DNA of 51,157 nucleotides from JACQNR01 sp049515175. Its GTDB lineage: Bacteria; Acidobacteriota; Terriglobia; UBA7540. The stretch lies in contig JBEKUI010000004.1 in the NCBI GenBank assembly GCA_049515175.1, positions 1-51,157 of the forward strand, in the 5' to 3' direction. The notes under the pieces are model-generated. The model did no database searches and was not told where the DNA came from. It worked only from the letters and a program-made list of their open reading frames with translations. Both the position numbers and the translations under genes were made by a program. Below are positions 7,550-16,057 of the stretch, piece after piece (position 1 is the stretch's first letter; the number at the start of each line of letters is the position of its first letter).

Positions 7550-9253
7550 TCAGAACAGACCTACGATCTGCTGCTCCGCGTCGAGATCCACACGCACGGC
7601 GGCGGGTGACGATCCCAGGCCGGGCATCGTCATCATCTCGCCCGCGAGCGGATAAAGATAGCCAGCGCCTGCTGAGAGGCGGACGTCCCGGATGGGGAAC
7701 TTGTAGCCCGTCGGCACGCCGCGCCATTCGGGATTATGGGAAAAGGAGAGATGCGTCTTGGCCATGCAAATGGGCAGCCGGTCAAAACCCAGGTCGGTGT
7801 AGAGCTTGATCTTGCGTTCCGCCTCGGATAAATACTCGACATCGCTTGCCCCGTAAATCTGCGTCGCCAGCCTTTTGATCTTGTCTTTGACCGGCATCTC
7901 GTCCGGATAGAGCAGCCGCATCGCCGAGGGCGTCGCGACCGCTTCCACGACCGCCTCGGCCAGCGCCTCGCCGCCCTCGCCCCCGCGCGCGAAGACATCG
8001 GAAATGACGGCGCGTTCGGCGCCCATGCCTTGGGCGCGTTCGACGATAAACTGCAATTCCGCCTCCGAGTCCGCCTCAAAGCGGTTGACCACCACGACCG
8101 CAGGCACGCCCATGGTCTTGACGATCCGCAACGCCGCGCACAGGACGTTGAGGCCCTTTTCGATGGCCGGGATGTTTTCCTGCACGAGCTCGGATGGCAG
8201 CGGTTTCCCCGCCACGATCTTGCCGACGCCGCCGTGCATCTTCAGCGCGCGCACCGTGCAGACGACCACCGCGCCCGCCACCTTCAGGCCGCTCTGCCGG
8301 CAGGTGATGTTCACCAGTTTCTCAAAGCCCATATCGGCGCCGAACCCCGATTCGGTGACGACGTAATCGGCCAGCTTGAGCGCCACGAGATTTGCCAGCA
8401 CCGAGTTGTTGCCGTGGGCCACGTTGCCGAAGGGGCCACAGTGGACGAGGACGGGCGTATTCTCAATCGTCTGCATCAAGTTGGGACGGATAGCGTCCTT
8501 GAGCAGCACCGTCATGGCCCCGGCGGCCTTCAAGTCCTCCGCGGTCACAGGCCGTCCGTCCTTATTGAATCCGACGACCACACGCGCCAGCCGCTGTCGC
8601 AGATCATCCAGCGAAGTCGCCAGCGCCAGGATGGCCATCGTCTCGCAGGCCGCCGTGATGTCAAATCCCGTTTCGCGCGGGTACCCGTTCGCCTTGCCGC
8701 CCAGTCCCACGACGATATCGCGCAGCGCGCGGTCGTTCACGTCCAGCGCGCGCCGCCAGGTCAGGTTGAACGGATCCAGATTGAGTTTGTTGCCGTGCAT
8801 GTAGCTGGCGTCCAGCATGGCCGCGCAGAGGTTCTGCGCCGCGGTCACGGCGTGGAAATCGCCCGTCAGGTGGAGATTGAAATCCTCCATGGGCACGACT
8901 TGCGAGTAGCCGCCGCCGGCGGCGCCGCCCTTGATGCCGAACGTCGGCCCCTGCGAGGGCTGGCGGCAAGTGTTGCACACACGTTTGCCGATTCTCGCCA
9001 GCGCTTGCCCCAGGCCGATGGCGGTCACGCTTTTGCCTTCGCCGAGGGGCGTGGGTGGAATGGCCGTCACCGCAATCAACTTTCCACTCGGAGCATCGCG
9101 GAGCCGGTCGAGCACCTCCAGACCAACTTTCGCCTTGTGCCGCCCGTAGAGTTCAAGCTCACTCTCCTCGATGGCGAGATTGTGGGCGATTTCTGTGATG
9201 GGCCTTAAATGGGACGCGCGCGCAATATCCAGATCGCAGGGGATGGTAGACAT
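7550..9253 (-). CDS. fhs: Formate-tetrahydrofolate ligase
   Basis: At 567 residues the protein has full family length. It carries the ATP-binding loop TPLGEGKS (residues 68-75) and long conserved stretches such as RQPSQGPTFGIKGGAAGGGY. It joins formate to tetrahydrofolate using ATP and gives 10-formyl-THF, the first step of the methyl branch of folate C1 metabolism. The ATG at 9253 has a strong ribosome-binding site (AAGGAGAT, with the start 7-8 nt downstream). With PurU at 22035, which runs the opposite hydrolysis, and an NAD(P)-linked hydrogenase next door, the window can move formate in and out of the folate pool. Nothing else of a Wood-Ljungdahl pathway is present here, so acetogenesis cannot be claimed. 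Confidence 0.97.
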   Translation of the reverse strand: MSTIPCDLDIARASHLRPITEIAHNLAIEESELELYGRHKAKVGLEVLDRLRDAPSGKLIAVTAIPPTPLGEGKSVTAIGLGQALARIGKRVCNTCRQPSQGPTFGIKGGAAGGGYSQVVPMEDFNLHLTGDFHAVTAAQNLCAAMLDASYMHGNKLNLDPFNLTWRRALDVNDRALRDIVVGLGGKANGYPRETGFDITAACETMAILALATSLDDLRQRLARVVVGFNKDGRPVTAEDLKAAGAMTVLLKDAIRPNLMQTIENTPVLVHCGPFGNVAHGNNSVLANLVALKLADYVVTESGFGADMGFEKLVNITCRQSGLKVAGAVVVCTVRALKMHGGVGKIVAGKPLPSELVQENIPAIEKGLNVLCAALRIVKTMGVPAVVVVNRFEADSEAELQFIVERAQGMGAERAVISDVFARGGEGGEALAEAVVEAVATPSAMRLLYPDEMPVKDKIKRLATQIYGASDVEYLSEAERKIKLYTDLGFDRLPICMAKTHLSFSHNPEWRGVPTGYKFPIRDVRLSAGAGYLYPLAGEMMTMPGLGSSPAAVRVDLDAEQQIVGLF

Positions 9254-9367
9254 GGTTATATCTCCTTAATAAGATATTCAATCGAGCCACTTGGCGAGGG
9301 GGCCCGGGGGAAGCGAGGAAGGCAGTAGGCGTCGTGTTGCGCGCCTTCTTAACGCAATTCCAAGCTC

Positions 9368-9395
9368 AGTATATAGCATTTTGGGACAGATTCAA
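9368..9395 (-). promoter_or_regulatory. Possible sigma-70 promoter of fhs
   Basis: On the minus strand TTGAAT (9395-9390) and TATACT (9373-9368) are separated by 16 bp. Transcription would start near 9361, leaving a leader of about 108 nt before fhs. The leader contains a short inverted repeat, GAAGGC...GCCTTC. The promoter lies between the 139-bp inverted-repeat element and fhs, so fhs need not depend on hydrogenase transcription. Confidence 0.4.
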
Positions 9396-9413
9396 AGATC
9401 ACATTCTCTGCGG

Positions 9414-9552
9414 CTAGTGCCGTTCCAACTTTTCTTGGCTAAATTGCTCCCGCCAGGTTTTGCCAGCCCCGGCTCGCCCCGTACCGGCACGGTCCGGGGC
9501 TCGCGCCGGGAACGGGCCGGGGAGCCCCTGACGCAAGTTGGAACGGCACTAG
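9414..9552. repeat. 139-bp element with 18-bp perfect terminal inverted repeats
   Basis: The left arm CTAGTGCCGTTCCAACTT (9414-9431) is matched exactly by its reverse complement at 9535-9552. The interior is GC-rich and holds a smaller hairpin (CCCCGTACCG pairing with CGGTCCGGGG, 9 of 10). No coding capacity is seen. The size and form fit a MITE or REPIN-type mobile element. The right arm overlaps the last bases of hypF and contains its TAG stop codon (complement of 9549-9551). The RNA may also fold and end or stabilise the hydrogenase transcript. Confidence 0.75.
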
Positions 9553-11840
9553 CCCGGCGGTCGGCTGGTCCGGTAGGCAGCCACAAGGGCTTGTCCCAGA
9601 CTCAAGCCGCCGTCACCCGCCGGCACCTCGGAGTGCGTGAAGACCTCGAAACGACTCGCTTCCAACCGGGCGCGCAGCGACTCCAGCAAATAAGTATTCT
9701 GAAAAGTCCCGCCACTTAGGCAAACGCGGTTCAGGCTCGTGCGCTCGCGCAGCAACTCGGCCAGGTCCGAGAACACCTGCACCAACCCGTTGTGAAAGCG
9801 GCGGCTGATCACGCCGGCGGATACGCCCTGACGCAAGTCCTCAACCAGCGCTTCGAAAAGCGGCTGAGTGTCGATCAGCATCTCGGCCCCTTCGGCGCGA
9901 ACCGCCAGCGGATAGGCGGAATCGTCGGCGGGGCCGGCCAACGCCATTTCCAGCTCAATCGCCGCCTGGGCTTCATAGGTGACGGTCTGGCGAATTCCCG
10001 CCAGCGCTGCCACGGCGTCAAAGAGCCTTCCGCAACTCGACGTGAGGGGCGAGTTCACGCCGCGTTCGATCATACGCAGCAGCACCTCAACGCTGCGGCG
10101 GTCGAGTTGCCGAACGAAGGGAATGGGCAGATCGAGGAACCGCTCACCAAAGTGCTGCGCCAGGTAGCTCGCAGCCATGCGCCACGGTTCCTGGATGGCC
10201 GCCGTGCCGCCCGGCATGGGCACGTAGGCAAAATGCGTGGCACGTTCGAAATTCAGGTAATCGGCGATCAGAACTTCCCCGCCCCAGACCTTGCCATCGG
10301 TCCCATAGCCCGTGCCGTCGAGAGCAAAGCCGATCACTTTTCCATCGAGATGGCTTTCCGCCATGCAACTGGCGATGTGCGCGTGATGGTGCTGCACGCC
10401 AACGCGGTCGATTCCCTTCTGCGCCAGCGCCCAGCGCGTCGAAAAGTAGTCGGGATGGAGGTCGTAGGCAATCACTCGCGGCTCGATTTCGAGAACACGC
10501 TGGAAATGCTCGACCGCCTCCTCGAAGAATTGGTGAGCCGCCAGGTTTTCCAGGTCGCCCACGTGCTGACTGAGAAACGCGTGCCGCCCCCGGGTGAGGC
10601 AAATCGTGTTCTTCAGTTCTCCCCCCACAGCGAGGACGGGCGGCATCTCGTCGCCCAGAAACACCGGCACGGGGACGTATCCGCGGGAGCGCCGCAACTG
10701 CCGGACGCGGCCGCCGCTTGCGCGCACCACGGAGTCGTCGCAGCGCCGCAGGATGTCGCGATTGTGAACCAGGAAGAAATCCGCCAGCTCGTGGAGCCGG
10801 TCGACCGCTTCCTGATTGCCGACGGCGATGGGCTCTTCGCTCACGTTGCCGCTCGTCATGACCAGCCCCACGAAGCGGCCGTCCGCAAACAGGAGATGAT
10901 GGAGCGGCGTGTAAGGGAGAAACACGCCCAACTCCCGCAGGCCGGGGGCCACGTCGTCCACGATCGGAATGTGCGGCTTCTTCGGCATGAGCACAACGGG
11001 ACGTTCCGGGCCGAGCAAGAGCGCCCGTGAAACGTCATCGGCACTGCAGAAGCCCTCCACCGTGCCCAAGTCGGGCGCCATGACGGCGAAGGGTTTGCCC
11101 ACGCGACGCTTTCGTTCACGCAAGGTCGCGACCGCCGACGTGTTGGTTGCGTCCGCGGCGAGATGGAATCCCCCCAGGCCTTTCACGGCCACGATGCGCC
11201 CGACGCGCAGCAGGGCGGCAGCCTTGCCAATGGGATCGGAACACTCCACGCGATGGCCGCCGGAGTCCCACAGTTCCGGGCGTGGACCGCAGTCCCAGCA
11301 GGCGTTGGGCTGGGCGTGGAAACGGCGATTGGCGGGGTCGTCGTATTCGCGTCGGCAGGCCCGACACATGGCGAAGACCGCCATCGAAGTGCGGGCGCGG
11401 TCGTAGGGAATGTCGCGCACGATGGTGAAACGCGGACCGCAATTCGTGCAATTGATGAAGGGGTAGAGGTGGCGGCGGTCGTGGGGGTCAAACATTTCGC
11501 GCAGGCAGTCGGCACAGACGGCGACGTCCGGCGAAATCAGCGCCCGCGCTTCCTCACCGACGCGGCTGGCGAGGATCGCGAACTCGCGATCGTGGTTACA
11601 GGGGAGATCATGCACCGCAAGGCCGGTGATGCGAGCGAGCGGTGGCAGTTCGGCAGGAAGGCGATTGAGGAAAGCATCGACCGCCCGGGGCGGCCCTTCC
11701 ACTTCAATCGTGACACCCGCGGAAGTATTGACAATCGACCCGGCAAGCCCAAGTTCCGACGCCAGACGATAGACGTAGGGGCGAAATCCCACGCCCTGGA
11801 CAATTCCGGACACCTCGAGACCCTTCCGGACATCCATCAT
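9549..11840 (-). CDS. hypF: Carbamoyltransferase HypF, hydrogenase maturation
   Basis: The 763-residue protein makes the carbamoyl-AMP and thiocarbamate precursor of the cyanide ligands on the NiFe centre, working with HypE. Domains in order are an N-terminal acylphosphatase domain (GIVQGVGFRPYVYRLA), a double zinc-finger region (CADC, CTNC, CRAC, CWDC), a YrdC-like domain (KRRVGKPFAVMAPD) and a Kae1-like C-terminal domain (HHHAHIASCMAESH, ALDGTGYG). The ATG at 11840 overlaps the hypB stop as ATGA, which excludes the longer N-terminal extension in the same frame. The gene ends inside the terminal repeat of the 139-bp element, and its C-terminus (GLSLGQALVAAY) still looks normal. Confidence 0.97.
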   Translation of the reverse strand: MMDVRKGLEVSGIVQGVGFRPYVYRLASELGLAGSIVNTSAGVTIEVEGPPRAVDAFLNRLPAELPPLARITGLAVHDLPCNHDREFAILASRVGEEARALISPDVAVCADCLREMFDPHDRRHLYPFINCTNCGPRFTIVRDIPYDRARTSMAVFAMCRACRREYDDPANRRFHAQPNACWDCGPRPELWDSGGHRVECSDPIGKAAALLRVGRIVAVKGLGGFHLAADATNTSAVATLRERKRRVGKPFAVMAPDLGTVEGFCSADDVSRALLLGPERPVVLMPKKPHIPIVDDVAPGLRELGVFLPYTPLHHLLFADGRFVGLVMTSGNVSEEPIAVGNQEAVDRLHELADFFLVHNRDILRRCDDSVVRASGGRVRQLRRSRGYVPVPVFLGDEMPPVLAVGGELKNTICLTRGRHAFLSQHVGDLENLAAHQFFEEAVEHFQRVLEIEPRVIAYDLHPDYFSTRWALAQKGIDRVGVQHHHAHIASCMAESHLDGKVIGFALDGTGYGTDGKVWGGEVLIADYLNFERATHFAYVPMPGGTAAIQEPWRMAASYLAQHFGERFLDLPIPFVRQLDRRSVEVLLRMIERGVNSPLTSSCGRLFDAVAALAGIRQTVTYEAQAAIELEMALAGPADDSAYPLAVRAEGAEMLIDTQPLFEALVEDLRQGVSAGVISRRFHNGLVQVFSDLAELLRERTSLNRVCLSGGTFQNTYLLESLRARLEASRFEVFTHSEVPAGDGGLSLGQALVAAYRTSRPPG

Positions 11841-12538
11841 CCCACCTGGGTTTGAGTGGCGCGGGTTGTGCGCTGAAACTCCGCGGAGGACGCGCGGCGG
11901 CGGGCCTGGAGCCACGCCTGCCACGCCTCAAAGCCCGCACCCGTCGTGGAAGACAATTCCAGGATTTCCATCTCGGGATGGACCCGCAGCGCATTCTCGC
12001 GCGCCGCCGCGAGGCTGAAGGGAACGTAGGGGAGAAGATCGATCTTGCTCAGGATCAGCAGGCCGGCGCGGAAAAACATGGCGGGGTACTTGAGGGGTTT
12101 GTCGTCACCCTCCGCGACACTCAGGACCACGACCTTTGCCGCCTCGCCCAGGTCGTAGCTTGCCGGGCAGACGAGGTTGCCGACGTTTTCTATGAGCAGC
12201 AAGTCGATCTCTTGCAGCCGCCACTCGGCGAGCGCGCGCTCGACCATGCGCGCGTCGAGGTGGCAGGCGCCGGCGGTCGTAATCTGCTTCACCGGAAAAC
12301 CGGCCCGCGCCAGACGGCGCGCGTCGTTGTCCGTCTGGACGTCGCCCGTGAGGACGGCGACGCGTTCATCCTTCGGAAATTGTTCCAGGGTTCTCTCCAG
12401 CAGCAAGGTCTTCCCCGCCCCGGGCGAACTCACGAAATTCAGGCAGAGAATCCCATGCTCGACGAAACGGGCGCGCAGATCCGCGGCGATCCGGTCGTTT
12501 TCGTTGAGCACTTTCTTTTCCAGCGGTATCTTGCTCAT
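11837..12538 (-). CDS. hypB: GTPase HypB, nickel insertion
   Basis: The 233-residue SIMIBI-class GTPase inserts nickel into the hydrogenase large subunit together with HypA. The P-loop is SSPGAGKT (residues 37-44). The metal-binding Cys and His of the GTPase domain are seen in TTAGACHLDA and ENVGNLVCPA. The His-rich nickel-storage tail and the N-terminal Cys-x-x-Cys-Gly-Cys site of some HypB proteins are both absent. The start at 12538 overlaps the hypA stop by 4 bp (ATGA), so it is preferred to longer forms of the frame. Confidence 0.97.
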   Translation of the reverse strand: MSKIPLEKKVLNENDRIAADLRARFVEHGILCLNFVSSPGAGKTLLLERTLEQFPKDERVAVLTGDVQTDNDARRLARAGFPVKQITTAGACHLDARMVERALAEWRLQEIDLLLIENVGNLVCPASYDLGEAAKVVVLSVAEGDDKPLKYPAMFFRAGLLILSKIDLLPYVPFSLAAARENALRVHPEMEILELSSTTGAGFEAWQAWLQARRRASSAEFQRTTRATQTQVG

Positions 12539-12882
12539 GAGTCCTCGATCTCCATGTAAATCAGATCCAGTTCGTCGCCGCTGATGCAATGCGTGCTGGC
12601 CTCGCCGCAGTCGGGACAGGCGATGTCGAAATCGTGGACCTGAAACTCCCGGTCGCACTCCGGGCAGTGCTGGCGGCGCGGGCAGGCCTCGATTTCGAGC
12701 GCCAAGGGCTCCAGGTCGGACCCACGCACCAGCGCCTCGAAGCTGAAGCTCAGCGCGTCCGGCTGGACTCCGGAAAGTTCGCCGACTCGCACGCCCACTT
12801 TCACGGGGCGCGTCCCCGGGCGCCGCGCTGCTTCCGCTCGCACCGCGTCGAGGATCGAGTTGGCGATGCTCAATTCGTGCAT
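12535..12882 (-). CDS. hypA: Nickel metallochaperone HypA
   Basis: The 115-residue protein begins MHELSIANSI. His2 and Glu3 are the usual nickel site. The C-terminal half has a zinc site built from cysteine pairs (HCPEC and ACPDC). It hands nickel to the large subunit with HypB. Its stop overlaps the hypB start. Upstream it is separated from hypE by a 76-bp spacer made of short repeats, the only clear gap in the maturation block apart from the 61 bp before hypD. Confidence 0.96.
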   Translation of the reverse strand: MHELSIANSILDAVRAEAARRPGTRPVKVGVRVGELSGVQPDALSFSFEALVRGSDLEPLALEIEACPRRQHCPECDREFQVHDFDIACPDCGEASTHCISGDELDLIYMEIEDS

Positions 12883-12885
12883 TGA

Positions 12886-12958
12886 AGAGCAGGTTCCAGG
12901 TTTCGGGTGTCAGGTTTCACGTTAAGACAAGTTCTGGCTGACACCCGGCACGTGACAC
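12886..12958. repeat. Short inverted and direct repeats in the hypE-hypA spacer
   Basis: CGGGTGTCAG (12904-12913) is exactly inverted at 12938-12947. Short iterations of CAGGTTTC and CAGGTTCC surround it. AGGTTTCACGT is matched, with one difference, by the reverse complement of the last eleven bases. The pattern looks like an inserted intergenic repeat. It could form a hairpin that changes the hypE to hypA ratio. Confidence 0.6.
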
Positions 12959-14023
12959 CTAGCAAATCCTCGGCAACTGGTCGCCGACGAGCATGTCGAC
13001 GATGCGCATCGTGCCGAGCAGCGTCCGCATCGTGACCATGCCGGGATGCGAATCGCAGACCGTGCCGATGAGTTCGGCCTCTCGTCCGAGCGGGTGCGCG
13101 CGCAGGGCGGCAAGCGCCGCCTCCGCCGCCTCCGGCGCGACGATTGCGATCAGTTTCCCTTCGTTCGCCACGTACAGAGGGTCAAGGCCCAGCAACTCGC
13201 AGGCGCCCTTCACCTCTTCCCGCACAGAAATCTTCCGCTCGTCGATTTCAATGCCGACGGCGGATTGTGCCGCAATTTCGTTCAGCGTGCTCGACACGCC
13301 GCCGCGCGTCGGGTCGCGCAGGCAGCGAATCGCGCCCGGCGCCGCGGCAAGCATCGCGGCCACCAGAGTGTGGAGAGGGGCACTATCACTCATCACCGGA
13401 CTTTCAAACTCGATCCCCTCTCGCTCCGCCAGGATGGCGATGCCGTGGTCGCCGATCGGCCCGCTCAAGATGACGCGGTCGCCGAGCCGTGCCTGGTTCG
13501 CCGAGAGGTTCACACCCTCGGGGACGACCCCAATCCCGGAGGTGTTGATGAAGAGCTCGTCGCCGCTTCCTTTCTCCACCACCTTCGTGTCGCCGGTCAC
13601 GATTTCGACGCCCGCCGCCTTCGCCGCGCCTTGGAGCGAGGCGACCACGCGACGGAGCGTCTCCACCGGCAGACCCTCTTCGATTATGAACGCCGCGCTC
13701 AAGAACAACGGCTGCGCGCCGCCCATGGCGAGATCATTGATCGTGCCATGCACGGCGAGCGAGCCAATATCACCACCGCGGAAAAAGAGTGGGCTGACCA
13801 CGAAGGAATCCGTCGTGAAAGCCAGCCGCGTGCCGTTGACGGTAACGATCGCCTGATCATCGAGGCGGGCGAGAACGGGGTTTTGAAAAGCAGGAAGAAA
13901 GATCTCCCGAATCAGATCGGCGCTGAGTTTGCCGCCGCTGCCGTGGCCGAGAAGAATTCGGTCCGTCGTGGCGAGTGGCGCCGGGCAGGTGAAGGCGGAC
14001 GCGTTTTCGCGATCGTCGTTCAT
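12959..14023 (-). CDS. hypE: Hydrogenase maturation protein HypE
   Basis: The 354-residue PurM-like ATPase dehydrates the carbamoyl group received from HypF to a thiocyanate on its C-terminal cysteine. The protein ends exactly in PRIC, the conserved carrier tail. Other family signatures are LLGHGSGGKLS near the N-terminus, DLAMGGAQP, and LRDPTRGGVSSTLNEIA. It lies 9 bp downstream of hypD in the operon and before the repeat-rich spacer. Confidence 0.97.
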   Translation of the reverse strand: MNDDRENASAFTCPAPLATTDRILLGHGSGGKLSADLIREIFLPAFQNPVLARLDDQAIVTVNGTRLAFTTDSFVVSPLFFRGGDIGSLAVHGTINDLAMGGAQPLFLSAAFIIEEGLPVETLRRVVASLQGAAKAAGVEIVTGDTKVVEKGSGDELFINTSGIGVVPEGVNLSANQARLGDRVILSGPIGDHGIAILAEREGIEFESPVMSDSAPLHTLVAAMLAAAPGAIRCLRDPTRGGVSSTLNEIAAQSAVGIEIDERKISVREEVKGACELLGLDPLYVANEGKLIAIVAPEAAEAALAALRAHPLGREAELIGTVCDSHPGMVTMRTLLGTMRIVDMLVGDQLPRIC

Positions 14024-14032
14024 AGGACTGCA

Positions 14033-15130
14033 TTACACTGGTACGTTGTGGCGGCGGTACTGATAGTAGGCGGCGCAGGCGCCCTCGGGCGAGACCATCG
14101 GCGCACCCAGTGGCAACTCCGGCGTGCAGCGCCGCCCAAAGGCGGGACAGTCAACCGGCTTCTTCAAACCCTGCAGCACCAGCGCGCTGATGCACTCGGC
14201 AGGTTCCTCGGCGTTGCACTCGCCGACGTCGAAGATCTTCTCCGCATCGTAGGCGGCAAACTCCGGGCGCAATCGCAATCCGCTCTGTGGGATGGGGCCG
14301 ACGCCGCGCCACTTGCGGTCCGTAACTTCAAAAACTTCTTCCATGATCCTCTGCGCCGCGACGTTCCCTTCCCGCGTCACCGAGCGCACGTACTGGTTCT
14401 CGACCTCCGCACACCCGTCTTCGAGCTGGCCGACCAGCATGAGGATCGCTTCCAGCAAATCCACCGGCTCGAACCCTGCGACCACGAAGGGCACGCAAAA
14501 CTCGCGGCACAATTCTTCGTACTGCCGGTAGCCCATCACGGTGCAGACGTGGCCGGGCGCGATGAATCCCTGAACGCGATGCCCGGGCGAGTTCAGAAGC
14601 AGCCGGAGGGCAGGCGGGACCAGAACATGCGATACGAGCATGGAGAAATTCGCTAAACCCTGCTCGCGCGCCCGCCACACGGCCATGGCGTTGGCGGGAG
14701 CCGTCGTCTCAAATCCAATGCCGAAGAACACGACGCGCCGGTCCGGATGGGCGCGCGCGATCTTGAGCGCCTCCATCGGCGAGTAAGCCACGCGCACGTC
14801 GCCCCCGGAAGCCTTGACGCGAAGCAGATCGGAGTCCGAGCCGGGCACTCGCAGCATGTCGCCATAGGAAACGAGAATCACCTCCGGCCGGGAAGCGATG
14901 CGAATGGCTTTATCAATGATTTCGAGCGGAGTCACGCAGACCGGGCAGCCCGGGCCATGAACGAGAGAGATTTGCGGCGAAACAAGCTCATCGATGCCAT
15001 AGCGCATCAGGGTGTGCGTCTGCCCGCCGCAGATTTCCATCAGCACCCACGGCCGGGTGGCGCGGCGGCCGATATCCGCCACCAGGGCGCGGGCGATGCG
15101 TTCGTCGCGATATTCGTCGAGGTATTTCAT
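14033..15130 (-). CDS. hypD: Hydrogenase maturation scaffold HypD
   Basis: The 365-residue iron-sulfur protein is the scaffold on which Fe(CN)2CO is assembled with HypC. The motifs CGGQTH (residues 34-39) and GPGCPVC (59-65) are intact, and conserved cysteines follow at the C-terminus (CNAEEPAEC, DCPAFGRRC). The start MKYLDEYRDE at 15130 is the normal family N-terminus. The open frame runs 35 codons further upstream without similarity. A 61-bp spacer with a GC-rich hairpin (CCGGG/CCCGG, 15174-15189) separates it from hypC. Confidence 0.97.
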   Translation of the reverse strand: MKYLDEYRDERIARALVADIGRRATRPWVLMEICGGQTHTLMRYGIDELVSPQISLVHGPGCPVCVTPLEIIDKAIRIASRPEVILVSYGDMLRVPGSDSDLLRVKASGGDVRVAYSPMEALKIARAHPDRRVVFFGIGFETTAPANAMAVWRAREQGLANFSMLVSHVLVPPALRLLLNSPGHRVQGFIAPGHVCTVMGYRQYEELCREFCVPFVVAGFEPVDLLEAILMLVGQLEDGCAEVENQYVRSVTREGNVAAQRIMEEVFEVTDRKWRGVGPIPQSGLRLRPEFAAYDAEKIFDVGECNAEEPAECISALVLQGLKKPVDCPAFGRRCTPELPLGAPMVSPEGACAAYYQYRRHNVPV

Positions 15131-15191
15131 GGCGAAGACGCTCGTGCAATGCCGTCCTTCAAGGTGGCATCTGCCGGGTCGACGCCCGGGG

Positions 15192-15443
15192 CTACGAAGC
15201 GGCCAACCCTTCCTCCTGGAGTAGCCCCATGGCATTCAGCAATTCCATCGTCCGTGCCGCCTCCTCGGCGTCCACGCGGCTAATCGCAAATCCCACATGC
15301 GTCACGACGAAATCTCCCACGGTGGCCTCGGGGACAAAATCCAGCTGCACGGGGCGCGTCACGCCGCCGAACTCGACGCGCGCCACGCGGCCACTCACCG
15401 TCTCCGAGATTTCGACAATCTTTCCGGGCACCGCTAGGCACAT
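15192..15443 (-). CDS. hypC: Hydrogenase assembly chaperone HypC
   Basis: The 83-residue protein begins MCLAVPGKIVEI. Cys2 carries the iron complex between HypD and the large-subunit precursor. Its ATG shares one base with the TAA of the endopeptidase gene (TAATG), so translation is probably coupled. It is of HypC/HupF family length, with the expected small beta-barrel pattern. Confidence 0.97.
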   Translation of the reverse strand: MCLAVPGKIVEISETVSGRVARVEFGGVTRPVQLDFVPEATVGDFVVTHVGFAISRVDAEEAARTMELLNAMGLLQEEGLAAS

Positions 15444-16057
15444 TACAAACCTCTCTCGGCGATGGGTACATCGCCACTACGGCCGGGGAATGACGTGTCG
15501 CCGGGCGGAAAGCGCCGGGGGATTTTCCAGGTTATTGCCCGTTCCGGTTTGACTATCTCACACAACGCTGCGAAGCGCCCGATTATTATCCTAATCGCTT
15601 CCAGAACCGTTCCCGACAGCGGGCCGCCCGCGACGCACGTTTCTATTTCAATTCCCACCAGGAAAAGCCGCGGCAAGGTACGGCCCAGCGCCGTCCGAAG
15701 CTTCAGCGTCTCTGCCAACCCCCAGCCGTGGCTGGAGAACGAGCCGAGGGCGCGCAGCTCGATCGCCTGGGACGGCAAGGACACGAGGTGAATAGTTCCC
15801 GGCAGGGCGCCGCTGGAGACGGCATCGACAAAGACCACGGTCTGGGCTCCGTCGAGAATCTCCATCAGTTCCACCCCCGCTTGCGGCATTTCCAGGAGTT
15901 CGCATTCCCACTCGCCGCAGGCGCGCAAGCGCTGGATCACTTCCAACCCTGCGGCGTCATCGGCGGCAAAGGGATTGCCGCACCCCACAACGCGCAGGCG
16001 CGCTCCGCAGTCCGGAGCGCCGGTTCGGACTTCGGGCTGGCTGAGCGCTCTACTCAC
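15443..16057 (-). CDS. Hydrogenase large-subunit maturation endopeptidase
   Basis: The 204-residue protein begins at GTG 16057, overlapping the large-subunit gene by 8 bp. It belongs to the HycI/HyaD peptidase family. Motifs seen are VVGCGNPFAADDAAG, VVFVDAVSSG and SSHGWGLAETLKL, which supply the nickel-sensing Glu/Asp/His-type residues. It would remove the short tail after His431 of the large subunit once nickel is in place. The C-terminal 40 residues, rich in Arg and Pro, extend beyond the usual family end and may be an unconserved addition. Confidence 0.92.
   Translation of the reverse strand: MSRALSQPEVRTGAPDCGARLRVVGCGNPFAADDAAGLEVIQRLRACGEWECELLEMPQAGVELMEILDGAQTVVFVDAVSSGALPGTIHLVSLPSQAIELRALGSFSSHGWGLAETLKLRTALGRTLPRLFLVGIEIETCVAGGPLSGTVLEAIRIIIGRFAALCEIVKPERAITWKIPRRFPPGDTSFPGRSGDVPIAERGL

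Noticed and set aside
8030..9208. A 392-codon open frame opposite fhs
   Set aside because: It is a shadow of the conserved fhs coding strand, with the low-complexity Arg/His/Gln composition of such frames.
13046..14656. A 536-codon open frame on the plus strand across hypE and hypD
   Set aside because: It runs antisense to two certain hyp genes and has no ribosome-binding site or recognisable domain.
15131..15235. N-terminal extension of HypD
   Set aside because: The 35 extra codons are Arg/Gly-rich and overlap the hypC 3' end. The family N-terminus MKYLDEYRDE begins at 15130.
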